A stretch of DNA of 64,000 nt from Comamonas sp. (GTDB taxonomy: Bacteria > Pseudomonadota > Gammaproteobacteria > Burkholderiales > Burkholderiaceae_C): contig JAQVCA010000001.1 of the NCBI GenBank assembly GCA_028690035.1, positions 466,430-530,429 of the forward strand, written 5' to 3'. Positions 57,701-63,876 of the stretch are shown here, one piece after another. How positions within the stretch are numbered: the stretch's first letter is position 1; every line of letters starts with the position of its first letter. The notes below the pieces were generated by a model. The model saw only the letters and a program-made list of their open reading frames with translations. It was not told the DNA's origin and made no database searches. The translations under genes and the position numbers were made by a program.

Positions 57701-60064
57701 ACGTGGCTCTGGCGCAGCCACCACGGCTGCTGGCGCGGCCTGGGCCTGCTCCACGCCTGCATTGGGGGTTATTGGGGTTGTTTGGTCACCAGGAGCACTC
57801 GTGCTGCCAGTTGCGCTGAGAACTGGCATGCCTCCTTGGCTGCCTGCATTGTCTGCGGCAGCAGTTTGTGTGCCGCCTTTTTTTGCTCCTGCTTGCGCTG
57901 GTTGCGGGCCGCCTTGCTGGGTTTGATTGGTTTGCGTGCCATCGGCTTTTGCTCCTTCGTTGATAGCTGCTTGCGCTTGCAGGCCGCGCTTTTGCACGGC
58001 TTTTGCAAGTTTTTCTTTACGGGGGTGGTCGGCGGCAGTGGCGCTGGCCAGCGCCACCAGCTCACCATCGGTCATGTCGGGGATTTGCTTGCGTGAAATC
58101 GCGGCCAGCTGCGCCACGCTGGGTTTTTCGGCTTTGTCGGCTTGAGCGGCCATGGCCGCCTGGGCATTGCCTTGCTCAATCAAGGCCTGGGCCTGTGCGT
58201 TGGCCTGGGCAGCTTGGCCCTTGGCTTCAAGAATGGCCTTGAGGCGGCGCTGCTCATTGGCTTCACCCACATCGGCAGGGCCGCCCTTGGCCTCGTACTC
58301 TGGCAAGGGCATGCCGTTGGGCTTGTAGTCGCGGCTCCCCCAGTCTGCTGCGGTGGCTTCGGCGGCATCGGCCTGGGCCTGCAGCTGGGCAATGCGCTCG
58401 GCGGGGGCTGCCTCTTGGCTGCTGGCCTGCTCTGCAAGATCGCGGCGGCGGCGGATTTCATCCACGACTTGGGCGCGCACCTCTTTGCTTTGTGCATTTC
58501 GCAGCGCACCACGCAGCTGCTCATCAGACAATGCGGCTGCACCAGTGGCCTCTAGGGGGAAAACTTCCCCTGTGTCTGTATCAATGACCTCTCGCGCCTG
58601 TGCAGCCGCTGTTGCAGGCAATGCGGGTGCAACCGGCGATGCGCCAGAGTCCACCGCCAGGGCAGCGGCAGCAGAAAGCGCACCTGCATTGGGGTCTAGG
58701 CCCATGGCCTCACTGGGCTTTTGCGGCGCAAGTGCTCGATCCAGGCGCTGCGTGTCCAGCACCGGCTCAGGAGGGCGCGGTGCAAAGCCTGCTGCCTCCA
58801 TGGCGCTTTGATTGACAAACGGCTCCGGCGCGTTGGCGTTGTCAAAAAGATGGCTTACTTGGGCTGGCTCTTGGGCTTGCGACGCGGCAGAGATGGAGCC
58901 CACTACGGCGGTGCCCGCTGGTGCCCCGGGATCTGCTGCCACATCAGCAGGGGCCCCACCATCTGGCGCCTGTCCAGGTTGCTGCTGACCGGCGCCACGC
59001 GGCGTCACCAAGCCCTTGTAACCCGCAGCGCCACCACCCATGGCACCACCGGACAGGAGGCCCAGCACGATGGCATCGTCCAGCCCCTCGGCCCAGGGCT
59101 TGTTCAGGGCCAGGTTCTGGATGACGGTTTCGGTCACGGATTGGGGCAGCTCCTCAAACACCCCTTCGACGATGGCGCCCTCGATGACCTGGCGCGGCAG
59201 GCTCTTGGCTGCAGCGACTGCTTGCGCCGGATTGGTTGCAGCTCCAGCTGCAGAGTCTGCGAACTCCTTGGCCATGCCCTGTTTGCCTTGGGCCAGCATG
59301 GTGTCCACGTTACCAATGCCAAGCCGGTCGGCCAGTTTGCCGCCGCCGTAGCCCAGCGCGGCACCGATTGCGCCAGTGGCCAGCGCGGCACCAGATTGGC
59401 CAGGGGTCAGCAAGCCATCCTCGGTTTCTTGGCGAATGGCCGAGGCCTGCGCGCCCGCCATCGTGGCGCCTTCACCGGCAGCACCGGCCAGCACTGCGCC
59501 CTTGGTGGTGTCAGCTGCCTTGGCGGCAGCGTTGCCAAAAGCGCCAGCCTTTGCAGCACCCAGAAAGCCGCGTGCCACCACACCACCGGCCATCATGCTG
59601 GGAATGGACTCGCCCACAGCAGTGGCCACAAGGGAGGGGTTCTCCAGCGCCACACCAAATTTGTCCACCAGTCCATCGGCTTGCTGAAACTTCTGCTGCG
59701 CTTGCTTGGTGGCGTCGGAATGCCACTCGTTGACGGCTTCTTTGGCCTCCTTGGGTCGGAAGCCAAAAGCACCATCCTTGTTTTCAAGGAATTTACCTAC
59801 GCGCCCGCCCGTGGGAATATCCATCAGGCCGACTGCTGCCTCTGGAACGGCAATGGCCCCTTTGAGGGCTGTAGCGCCCACATCGCGCGCCCAGCCAGAG
59901 AAGCCGCGCGCGGGGGCGTCGAACCCCATGTCAGTCTCGGACAGGTAGCGCGGCTCCTGCTTTACCTCGCTGGCCTGCATGGCAGCTTGTGGGGCAGACT
60001 CTTGTTTCTTACGGGCCGCAATCTGCTCATCGGCCTGGCGCAGGATTTCGTCGGGTGTCATCAT
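48725..60064 (-). CDS. Giant polyvalent phage virion protein, 3,779 residues
   Basis: A single open frame of 11.3 kb. Residues 1-330 are Ala/Gly-rich with membrane-active stretches, like ejected internal virion proteins. Residues about 350-1000 are low-complexity Pro/Ala/Gln with coiled coils. A nuclease-like domain (HIENRHGKDFAALGFKS) is near 1010-1110. HEIFH is at 1603, an ADP-ribosyltransferase-like PolyVal domain (QIKSAIGNNGQFDPANPDIR) at about 1745-1873, HEWVH at 1988, HEAMH at 2218, a MuF-C-like domain (IGLGRTPSVLQMLGAL) at about 2430-2610, and HEVGIH at 2668. The C-terminus (from about 3200) is a large helical region with hydrophobic stretches, like LPD38-type domains. Such proteins enter the host with the DNA and act on host targets. 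Start ATG 60064 or 60061. Confidence 0.85.
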   Translation of the reverse strand: MMTPDEILRQADEQIAARKKQESAPQAAMQASEVKQEPRYLSETDMGFDAPARGFSGWARDVGATALKGAIAVPEAAVGLMDIPTGGRVGKFLENKDGAFGFRPKEAKEAVNEWHSDATKQAQQKFQQADGLVDKFGVALENPSLVATAVGESIPSMMAGGVVARGFLGAAKAGAFGNAAAKAADTTKGAVLAGAAGEGATMAGAQASAIRQETEDGLLTPGQSGAALATGAIGAALGYGGGKLADRLGIGNVDTMLAQGKQGMAKEFADSAAGAATNPAQAVAAAKSLPRQVIEGAIVEGVFEELPQSVTETVIQNLALNKPWAEGLDDAIVLGLLSGGAMGGGAAGYKGLVTPRGAGQQQPGQAPDGGAPADVAADPGAPAGTAVVGSISAASQAQEPAQVSHLFDNANAPEPFVNQSAMEAAGFAPRPPEPVLDTQRLDRALAPQKPSEAMGLDPNAGALSAAAALAVDSGASPVAPALPATAAAQAREVIDTDTGEVFPLEATGAAALSDEQLRGALRNAQSKEVRAQVVDEIRRRRDLAEQASSQEAAPAERIAQLQAQADAAEATAADWGSRDYKPNGMPLPEYEAKGGPADVGEANEQRRLKAILEAKGQAAQANAQAQALIEQGNAQAAMAAQADKAEKPSVAQLAAISRKQIPDMTDGELVALASATAADHPRKEKLAKAVQKRGLQAQAAINEGAKADGTQTNQTQQGGPQPAQAGAKKGGTQTAAADNAGSQGGMPVLSATGSTSAPGDQTTPITPNAGVEQAQAAPAAVVAAPEPRAQRVAQAGQQWAGMITAQRQEAAARANGIKPVIAKNLPKAEWGKLNADVQGKLADAMGTTPAQDFGVNQPPPRTQQEPKIKKSDAKALFSGKAMDSTRKAVPADARAMEQFIADGKEAEFQRLLSIRQTGRDNLTDEETNQFYDLRTERNQAKASVENAGYDRVKPSPPPAQSQQAQAARKPEASAATDFIPAPDGGLDYGEITPEMGKTMRRQAGKIRLRQGNEAWGLTHIENRHGKDFAALGFKSAQDFVSQVASGFTKIYKGRGTALDVVLDEQARGMLIVSLEPSVDGDFYDIKTATPIRRDQFKNETPLWERAGPSASTAVKGSSPYPKGQNGIESVPPTDAAEQPVTRADVQAAQQQAAAIIGARIDAMSAGDVNKIAKKFLPTMGMKPTMSKANNKAAMTDSGINLEAAAAEVGATLPTEVTRALQADMEGRVVGGEQRPTPQASAVAGAETAKQNAVGADDFPMNEAQRSYSGISHSGSARALGDKEAFDAFMQKAQKDVEAAQTDAQRTAAQEALQSLRADYLSAYRSLMNVRAGTYGGYVAGRGNINSKQANARNNALDKAMSRFDDWRADNANRVKRAIRDARTPEQVQQDQAALAKSIKDKAAKVRSGEKDFVRKVLGWKKGDETSVGRAGFLVGVNFDRDGYPSTLKMKAADGAKLLDDKFDLAALLRKSGESVSDAKRKVRELVDEVRAEASDGDTQSAPAAPASKTPAIDAQDVVFSQNLLSPAASGSKPAPEQIQQLVDKVQQLAKGGFLVRVTGSPVNVPGVKVPAGAKPTGAVIDGNIYLFTDNLSSIGDAYVTMFHEIFHLGLQKVLPAEDYAAVLKQFASNPLVAKFVRQWEASAEGIEKAAKMPSAAYEALATEEALAMIAEELSVNDGDGTRNMPGLAKKMLSWFAQVADKLGFPPNFSNWVRNLTRTDAERFVNDMTRAVLGGSKNLAKTKAKYGSMAAQMVDARQGFFLTSSPEIASEYAEEAGANGGANIMPAYVSLQNPLVIDEGGRDYDAERFRDYIEQAQEQGHDGVLLRNTGDGMFKNGRTGDTVIAFRSEQIKSAIGNNGQFDPANPDIRYSRMDDNAATEGVSNEQRQTPNGIPAGLPATSDPDSQYLERRINNWLQTSGWRADRLSAVSLPIELRTALDRFTDATGTRVVLFRNLTPEIEDFNGVNFRDGRVFINETSQHPATLTAAHEWVHNFRRTNPKLYQQLEDEVREQGRIPQWHQRNIKEEGMDRGIDHAIEELTAAAVSDAMTDPAFLEQLALRNQGVFRRVAQAFLDFLDTLTAGWRDQGSNAYLRDVQAFRDKLAQVLDQLPSIGQDAANFATNPARRPGSAQDKAVMQAIADGKTTRDVLRLVANGSKDPFLRQVARLLLKAGITPNIQFGYIGKTKKGNPIYGQYRGKSDTIAIAGSAEYAAERIFMHEAMHAATMRALAKPGLPKLQLQKLLEHVRKNGGADGFYGLKNVDEFVAEVFTNPDFQAALRTMSAPAGSPLKSAWHSFVQVLRRILGLGDNSTGVLSQALELGVAAVRQDMQLRRQGARASGRANPNINRSFAGQQAPRTPAATIRAAITKAYGKLLGQLESKGLVTLAQTQDEAIEAAAQARTKKTGEPVENVRERLMAGVRNSIATQRVLDADGLARLRRVAEIVSNGNVPSGQKIGLGRTPSVLQMLGALDVRLNLDPHKLTDALKPGKKHGLSVDAVVLAIENLGDPLAVMKSRTRADSLLVLTEATETDGRPMVVAVTLGKDGQVNAVNKVASVYAKDGSESFMALNRKENNFLYVNNEKRQSLPETRRLQLPLGGVASTITSDPATGVGSTIRSEKDLVNFEQGLDIKRSANGAVQGFFDPQTGQSFLIADNLTAEAAPGVLMHEVGIHMAADGSMKALFNRAALMLKMQNADPFMQRVQAHMDAAKETSNEEAAAYLVEAYENDRANAPASVRKWLADLLAAVKAWMYRKGITGAGSLTVADIAAVARANAKSFAQRESPSRAGGLDAITGQRGVDTGESLIFSRSRLADLKASAIDRVHQTMTHPGKMSLWDKTVGTMRHIAERYPAFKPVYDAAQQFIDDVASLANTAANVAPRLIPRVDSLRDMLKKPISVDDNKAIAKALFEGTLDWGRDQRGKAMPMDELRAKYAGLNVHQKAEVLLAAGKVPPQVMAMWRGQKIEQFETLIHNKFESVILKPGAEFSEKELKEFFNLNGEQISLYKEARATVAKSLDITARAEMMRHLGHDFDHLRAMVLDAPSLADAWKLLDDELESRAREVPDSRDLMADKMFQLRATVDRVQDLLKHGYMPLSRFGKYTLEVIDQDGERVYFGLFESQADSNRMALQMRNVYKGAKVTQGTMNDEKYKLFAGITPETAELFGNMLGLDEEGQDAKSKAFQEYLRMAKNNHSALKRLIHRKGTAGYSEDVGRVLASFVYSNARLAATGLNAGRMEGAIHRLNTEHKEQGELGKIAMQLREYIQDPQEEGLWLRGMLFAQYLGGSIASALVNTTQPFAVTIPWLSQYGGMAKASSYMAKAVQDMGKRAMNKGSTTYEADLAAALKQAEDDGVVSPQEIHQLMAQARGAGGLRTGDGTKLGNARAQASNYWEKVKVGWGQPFALAEQFNRRSTFIAAYRLAKDRNMGNPAEFARRAVLETQFVYTKANKPQWARGTIGGTLFTFKTYSVSYLELMQRMWTQGGPEGKRAVAWAMVMLMLMGGAGGLPFMEDAEDLIDGMGQMMGYNISAKEWRKQAMADVLGQELAGFLEQGVSGLPGAPIDVSGRLGMGNLIPGTGLFLNKQSSTRDVVEMMGPAGDLVSRGFTAGKDVLAGVIGADLGRIGKGAMELAPNAVRNAAKGVDMMASGMYKDTRGNKIIDTTLDEALWKMIGFQPGSVAQAQEGAQFQQRTRSFYTQTSNEIRQEWARAVFNKDERALERVRDRLSNWNEQNPELQIRINMADILKRVNNMKKDRAQRMADTAPRAMRQQMQEWAAQQR

Positions 60065-60097
60065 GGGCGCAACTCTCGCGCCTGATGAAAAAGTCAG

Positions 60098-60114
60098 CAA
60101 ACCCTATGCTGGGC
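60098..60114 (-). promoter_or_regulatory. Phage CCCAGCATAGGG element, copy B
   Basis: On the minus strand GCCCAGCATAGGGTTTG stands 34 bases before the start of the giant gene and just after the terminator of the two-gene cassette. Confidence 0.5.
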
Positions 60115-60146
60115 GGTGTTTGAAGAGGGGAACCCTAGCCGGGGAC

Positions 60147-60169
60147 AAAAAAACCGCCCGGAGGCGGTT
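60147..60169 (-). terminator. Terminator of the two-gene cassette
   Basis: On the minus strand AACCGCC pairs with GGCGGTT, loop TCCG-type, followed by a run of T. It is 20 bases after the DUF2335-like stop codon. Confidence 0.85.
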
Positions 60170-60189
60170 AGGCTTGCAGCTGAAGTTGT

Positions 60190-60582
60190 TTACTTCCTTT
60201 TCTGCAACCAGCTTTTCGTAACCAGTGCTACGGCCAGTGTGCCAATCGTTGCGGTGATGATGGCAATAGCAACTTTCTCCATGCCCTGGCTGCCTGCGTA
60301 AATGCCACCGCCTATGCCTAAAACGGCAAGTACGATGGCTGATAGCTGGCCCAGTATGCGTTCAACGAAGATGAATACGTCGACGCGCTTTTCCCGCACA
60401 CGGCGGTGTTCGGCTTCTTTGCTGGTTTGCGTTATGACAAAGTCAACCAAGTCAGGGCGAAAGGAGTGGAGGCGCTCTAGCTGAGCTACAGGAAGGATTG
60501 GCGAGTCTGTATCCTGCGAGTGGATGGTGAGATGCTCACCCCTTCCGTTCTTCGCTTCTGCCTTCAAGGATCGGTTCGCCAT
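60190..60582 (-). CDS. DUF2335-like membrane protein
   Basis: A 130-residue protein. The N-terminal half is hydrophilic (LERLHSFRPDLVDFVITQTS, KEAEHRRVREKRVD); two membrane helices lie at about 76-97 and 103-122. The layout and the EAEHRR segment match the DUF2335 family of predicted membrane proteins often carried by phages. Its start overlaps the end of the 70-residue gene. Function unknown; the setting suggests a lysogen-expressed moron. Confidence 0.65.
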   Translation of the reverse strand: MANRSLKAEAKNGRGEHLTIHSQDTDSPILPVAQLERLHSFRPDLVDFVITQTSKEAEHRRVREKRVDVFIFVERILGQLSAIVLAVLGIGGGIYAGSQGMEKVAIAIITATIGTLAVALVTKSWLQKRK

Positions 60583-60748
60583 ACTCTTTTAGGGTGTTTT
60601 TCATGTCGCGACCAACTGCTTTCACATCGCCACGTAACTTTTCTTGGTCACGTTGAAAGCCTTGCTTGGTGGTTGGGTAGGCCTGGCTAGATGGCCCCCA
60701 TGTGAAGGCGCTAGCAAAACCGTCCAAAACATTTAGCAGGTGGTTCAT
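60536..60748 (-). CDS. Small hypothetical protein, 70 residues
   Basis: From ATG 60748 behind AGGAGT: a hydrophobic start (MNHLLNVLDGFASAF) and a charged C-terminal half (DQEKLRGDVKAVGRDMKNTL). No family recognised. It is first in a two-gene unit with the DUF2335-like gene, preceded by an inverted repeat and followed by a terminator. Confidence 0.6.
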   Translation of the reverse strand: MNHLLNVLDGFASAFTWGPSSQAYPTTKQGFQRDQEKLRGDVKAVGRDMKNTLKEYGEPILEGRSEERKG

Positions 60749-60773
60749 AGCTACTCCTGGCAATTGTTTCATC

Positions 60774-60799
60774 GGTATCTGATGTAGATATCAGATACC
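60774..60799. promoter_or_regulatory. Operator-like inverted repeat before the two-gene cassette
   Basis: GGTATCTGAT and ATCAGATACC are perfect 10-base inverse arms around GTAGAT, 26 bases before the first ATG of the cassette. The form and place suit a repressor operator. Confidence 0.55.
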
Positions 60800-60920
60800 C
60801 TAATCTACCTCATAGTTCCTGTGGATGCCTTGTGGATGCTGGGGATAAGTGGGTAAATTTTGCGTTTTTGAGAAATTTTCAATGCGCCACCCCATCCCCA
60901 CCCTGCTCCCGCTGGCGCGT

Positions 60921-63023
60921 TTACTGGGCGGAAACTGCACCCTTCTCAGTCCAGAGAACCAGCTGGCCATTGTTGTCAACATACAGGTTACCTGCAACAC
61001 GCTCGCCCTTGTTTTTGGGCATGGGTTTTGGTTGGCCTTGGCCCATACCCTCAACAGGCACTTGCTCCACAGTGCCATTCGGGTGCATGCGCAGCACGTA
61101 ATCCTGCCCAGACTCGCCGGTCACGGGGTTGTTGCGCCCGCGAACCACTTCAAACCGTGGCTTTTCCTTGTCGGTGGGCATCAGGTCTGGGTACATCTGC
61201 TGCAGCTGTTCGCGCTGCTCTTTCGTTCCCTTCGCCCAAGCCTCTTGGAAGGATTGTTTGCGCTGGGCTGCGCGAATGTCAAAGCCGCGTGCCGTGGACT
61301 GCTCTTGCTGCTGCTGGGCCGCCAGACCAAGGCGTTGACCATCCAGGCCCACGCGCTGCTGGTCGATGGCGTTGCGCGCCATATCGCGCTGCGTGGCGCC
61401 CTGCTGCTGCATCTGCTCGCGCACCAGGCCTGCATTGGTGTCGTTGGTCTTGGCCTGCAAGGCCGCTTGCCCACCGGTGCGCGCCGCCATGTCGCCTTGC
61501 AGTGCTGCTTGATAGGCCTGCACAGCGGGGTGCTGGGCTGCAAAGCGCTTGCGTGGTGCGTTCTCCATCGCACGCTCTGCTGCCATGCGCAGGCTGCGCA
61601 GCTCGTTGCGCGTGCTCCAGTCGTTACCGCTGTGGCTGATTTCTGGCGCTGCAAAACCAGGGAAGCCCCGTGCTGCTGGCTCTTGCTGGGCTGCTGCAAC
61701 ACGCGCGGCGCTCTGGGCCTGCTGCTGGGCCGACAGATTGCCCGCCGCCTGCATGTTCCGCGCGCTGGGCTGTCCGGTAAAGCCTGGGGCAAAGCCCATG
61801 CCCTGGGCGCTGTCGCTGTACTGGCCACGGCCATGCTGGTACACGCCGGGCAGTCCCTGCACCTGCTGGCCTGCGGGTTGCTGCGCTGCTCCTGCAAGCG
61901 CCTGCTCTGGCGTGCGCGCTGCTGCTTGCAGCTGCACGTTCTGGGCGTGCTGGCGGTCAAGGCCGCCCAACTGCTTGGCCAGTTGCTCAGGGGTACGGTC
62001 TGGTGCAGCTGCGCCCGTGCCAGTGCCGCCTGCTGCTGGCTGGCGTGCAGGTGTTGCAGGTGCTGCAGGTGCTGCCGAGGCTGGCTCTTGGCCAGCGCCA
62101 CCAAAAAGCCCACGGGCAAAGCCTCCGACGCCTTGGCCAATGGGGCCATTGACCACCGAATCCACGGCATCCACGGCAATGGCGCCAGGTGTGGCCATTG
62201 AACCGCGCACCAGAGCACCAGCCGCTGCGCCCACGCCCTCGGCGCCACCACGCTGCCATGCGGCCTGGGCATCTTGGCCTGCTGTGCGCAGCACATCGCC
62301 GGTAAAGCTGGCTGTGCCGCCTGCATCGGCGGTGCTTTGCTGGCCAAGCTGCTGGCGCACCGTGTTGTCGTAGGCCTGCGTGCGCTGGGCAGCGGCCATG
62401 CGCTCCTGCTGCTGGTTCTGTGCAGCGGTGATTTGCTGGCTCAGGCGGGTATTGGCTTCATCGGTCGTTGGCGGCTGCGGCGCGCTGGGCGCTGCTGGTT
62501 GACGCGCGGCCACCGAAGCATCCCAACGCTCGCGCCCTTGCTGCTGTAGCGCTTCGCGCTGGCCGAACACCTGCGCGGCACCATTGACCAAAGGCTGACC
62601 ACCCTGGGGATTGGCCGCAGCAGACACCGCAGACTTGGCCGCATCGATGGCCCCACCATAGACATTGGCCCCGGCGCTGGGGCTGCCCTGGGGATAGATG
62701 TTGGACGGGGAGATGGGCTTGGGCTTTTGCTCTTCGTCCTGCACCAGCCCACCATTGTTGAAAAACAGGCGCGGCCCAAAGCCACGGGGCACGATGGCAC
62801 CGGCATTGGTGGGGGTGTGGGTCTGGGCTACGGTGGCATCCAGCGCCTGGGGGCCACCCAGCGCCTGTACCGTGTCCGGGGGCAACACATACTCGCCGGG
62901 CTTCATCATCGCCGGAATGCTGTCGGGCTGCTGGTTCAGTGCCTGGGCCTGCGCCATGGCATGAGGGTGGAAGCCGCGTGCCTGCGGCTTTTTTTCTGGC
63001 TTGGTTTTTTGCGGCTCAAGCAT
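60921..63023 (-). CDS. Phage virion-associated protein, Ala/Gln-rich, 700 residues
   Basis: No catalytic motif seen. The N-terminus contains SIPAMMKPGEYVLPPDTVQA, a GEYV/LPPDTV-type segment common in phage virion and tail proteins. The rest is Ala/Gln-rich with predicted coiled coils and a Gly/Ala segment (about 240-300), and the end reads NLYVDNNGQLVLWTEKGAVS. I choose ATG 63023, seven bases after GGAGAT; ATG 63035 is possible. By position (before the giant protein) it may be another internal virion or ejection protein. Confidence 0.6.
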   Translation of the reverse strand: MLEPQKTKPEKKPQARGFHPHAMAQAQALNQQPDSIPAMMKPGEYVLPPDTVQALGGPQALDATVAQTHTPTNAGAIVPRGFGPRLFFNNGGLVQDEEQKPKPISPSNIYPQGSPSAGANVYGGAIDAAKSAVSAAANPQGGQPLVNGAAQVFGQREALQQQGRERWDASVAARQPAAPSAPQPPTTDEANTRLSQQITAAQNQQQERMAAAQRTQAYDNTVRQQLGQQSTADAGGTASFTGDVLRTAGQDAQAAWQRGGAEGVGAAAGALVRGSMATPGAIAVDAVDSVVNGPIGQGVGGFARGLFGGAGQEPASAAPAAPATPARQPAAGGTGTGAAAPDRTPEQLAKQLGGLDRQHAQNVQLQAAARTPEQALAGAAQQPAGQQVQGLPGVYQHGRGQYSDSAQGMGFAPGFTGQPSARNMQAAGNLSAQQQAQSAARVAAAQQEPAARGFPGFAAPEISHSGNDWSTRNELRSLRMAAERAMENAPRKRFAAQHPAVQAYQAALQGDMAARTGGQAALQAKTNDTNAGLVREQMQQQGATQRDMARNAIDQQRVGLDGQRLGLAAQQQQEQSTARGFDIRAAQRKQSFQEAWAKGTKEQREQLQQMYPDLMPTDKEKPRFEVVRGRNNPVTGESGQDYVLRMHPNGTVEQVPVEGMGQGQPKPMPKNKGERVAGNLYVDNNGQLVLWTEKGAVSAQ

Positions 63024-63077
63024 GGGAATCTCCATAGATGCGTTGGGCCTCAGTTTCAGCGCTGGCCGCTGCAGCGC

Positions 63078-63094
63078 CAAGCCCTATGCTGGGG
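63078..63094 (-). promoter_or_regulatory. Phage CCCAGCATAGGG element, copy C
   Basis: On the minus strand CCCCAGCATAGGGCTTG lies 55 bases before the virion-associated gene. The TAG inside it is also the stop codon of the 28-codon ORF. Confidence 0.5.
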
Positions 63095-63170
63095 CATGGC
63101 GTACATGCGTGACCAGCACGTAGGCCAACTGGTCCAGGGCGATCGAAAGGTTCAGGATGCGCTGTTTCAT
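63084..63170 (-). CDS. 28-residue phage ORF, coupled to the tail gene
   Basis: Encodes MKQRILNLSIALDQLAYVLV plus eight residues. The ATG overlaps the stop of the tail-fibre-type gene (ATGA). The first 20 residues match a small phage protein type (LNLLIALDQLAxV) that is usually longer; here the frame ends in the CCCAGCATAGGG element, so it may be a truncated form. Confidence 0.45.
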   Translation of the reverse strand: MKQRILNLSIALDQLAYVLVTHVRHAPA

Positions 63171-63535
63171 GCCGGCCACTCCAGTTCGGGCAGCAGCGGT
63201 GCCACATCGTCAAAAGACGCGGGCGCAGGGCGCGTGCCAGATTGCACCTCGGCCAGCAGCGCGTACAACGTGGCCCAGGTCGCATCGCGCGCTTGCACTG
63301 CGTACTGCCCTTCCGTGGCGAACTTGGGCACCAGGCTGGTAGCGTAGGTGCAGGCGCTCAAAATCCCGTCGTGGTTGCGTGTGCGCGCAAAGTCGTCAAG
63401 ACGCTGCTGGGTGGCTGCAACAATCTCCGCATGCAACTGCTCGGCACTGGGCGCGGGGGGCTGCGGGTAGGCAGGCAGCACCTGCCAAGCACCATCGCGC
63501 CACTGCGCCGCCTCGGTGCCGGTCAGCGCGGGCAT
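63167..63535 (-). CDS. Tail-fibre-type phage protein, C-terminal part
   Basis: 122 residues. LTGTEAAQWRDGAWQVLPAY followed by a helical part (AATQQRLDDFARTRNHDGIL, DATWATLYALLAEVQSGTRP) is typical of the C-terminal part of phage tail-fibre or tail-fibre-assembly proteins with a DUF4376-like end. The ATG at 63535 has no ribosome-binding site and sits at the breakpoint with the integrase fragment, so the N-terminus has probably been lost. Confidence 0.6.
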   Translation of the reverse strand: MPALTGTEAAQWRDGAWQVLPAYPQPPAPSAEQLHAEIVAATQQRLDDFARTRNHDGILSACTYATSLVPKFATEGQYAVQARDATWATLYALLAEVQSGTRPAPASFDDVAPLLPELEWPA

Positions 63536-63839
63536 TTATTTTGTCCAACAGGACAGCGCCACGCTTGGGCAGAATCGTGCGCAAAGCTGCCATGTCTTTA
63601 CTCGACGGGTGGGCGTCACGCTCGTATTCGCGCACAAGCTCTGCAATGCTCAACACACGATCTTGCTTTTGGAACTCCACTGGCACGATCCCTTTGGCTA
63701 GCAACGCCTCCAATCGCGCAGCAAAGGCATCGCCCTCTTTTTCGGTATCGAAGGTCAGGTAAATGGGCTTCTCCAGCACTCCCGCCTTCTTGAATGTGTA
63801 CTGCCACGTCCCATTCGGGAACTGTTTTTTGCCAGCCAT
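63536..63839 (-). pseudogene. Phage tyrosine integrase, N-terminal fragment
   Basis: About 100 residues of a tyrosine recombinase: the start FPNGTWQYTFKKAGVLEKPI is the arm-binding region, and VLSIAELVREYERDAHPSSK plus AALRTILPKRGAVLLDKI the core-binding domain. The catalytic domain (R, H, R, Y) is missing. After LLDKI the frame runs into the tail gene DNA and encodes unrelated sequence until 63396. The remnant cannot excise itself. Confidence 0.75.
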
Positions 63840-63876
63840 GCGCCCAATCCTCCAATAACTTGAAAGCCCCAGTCTA

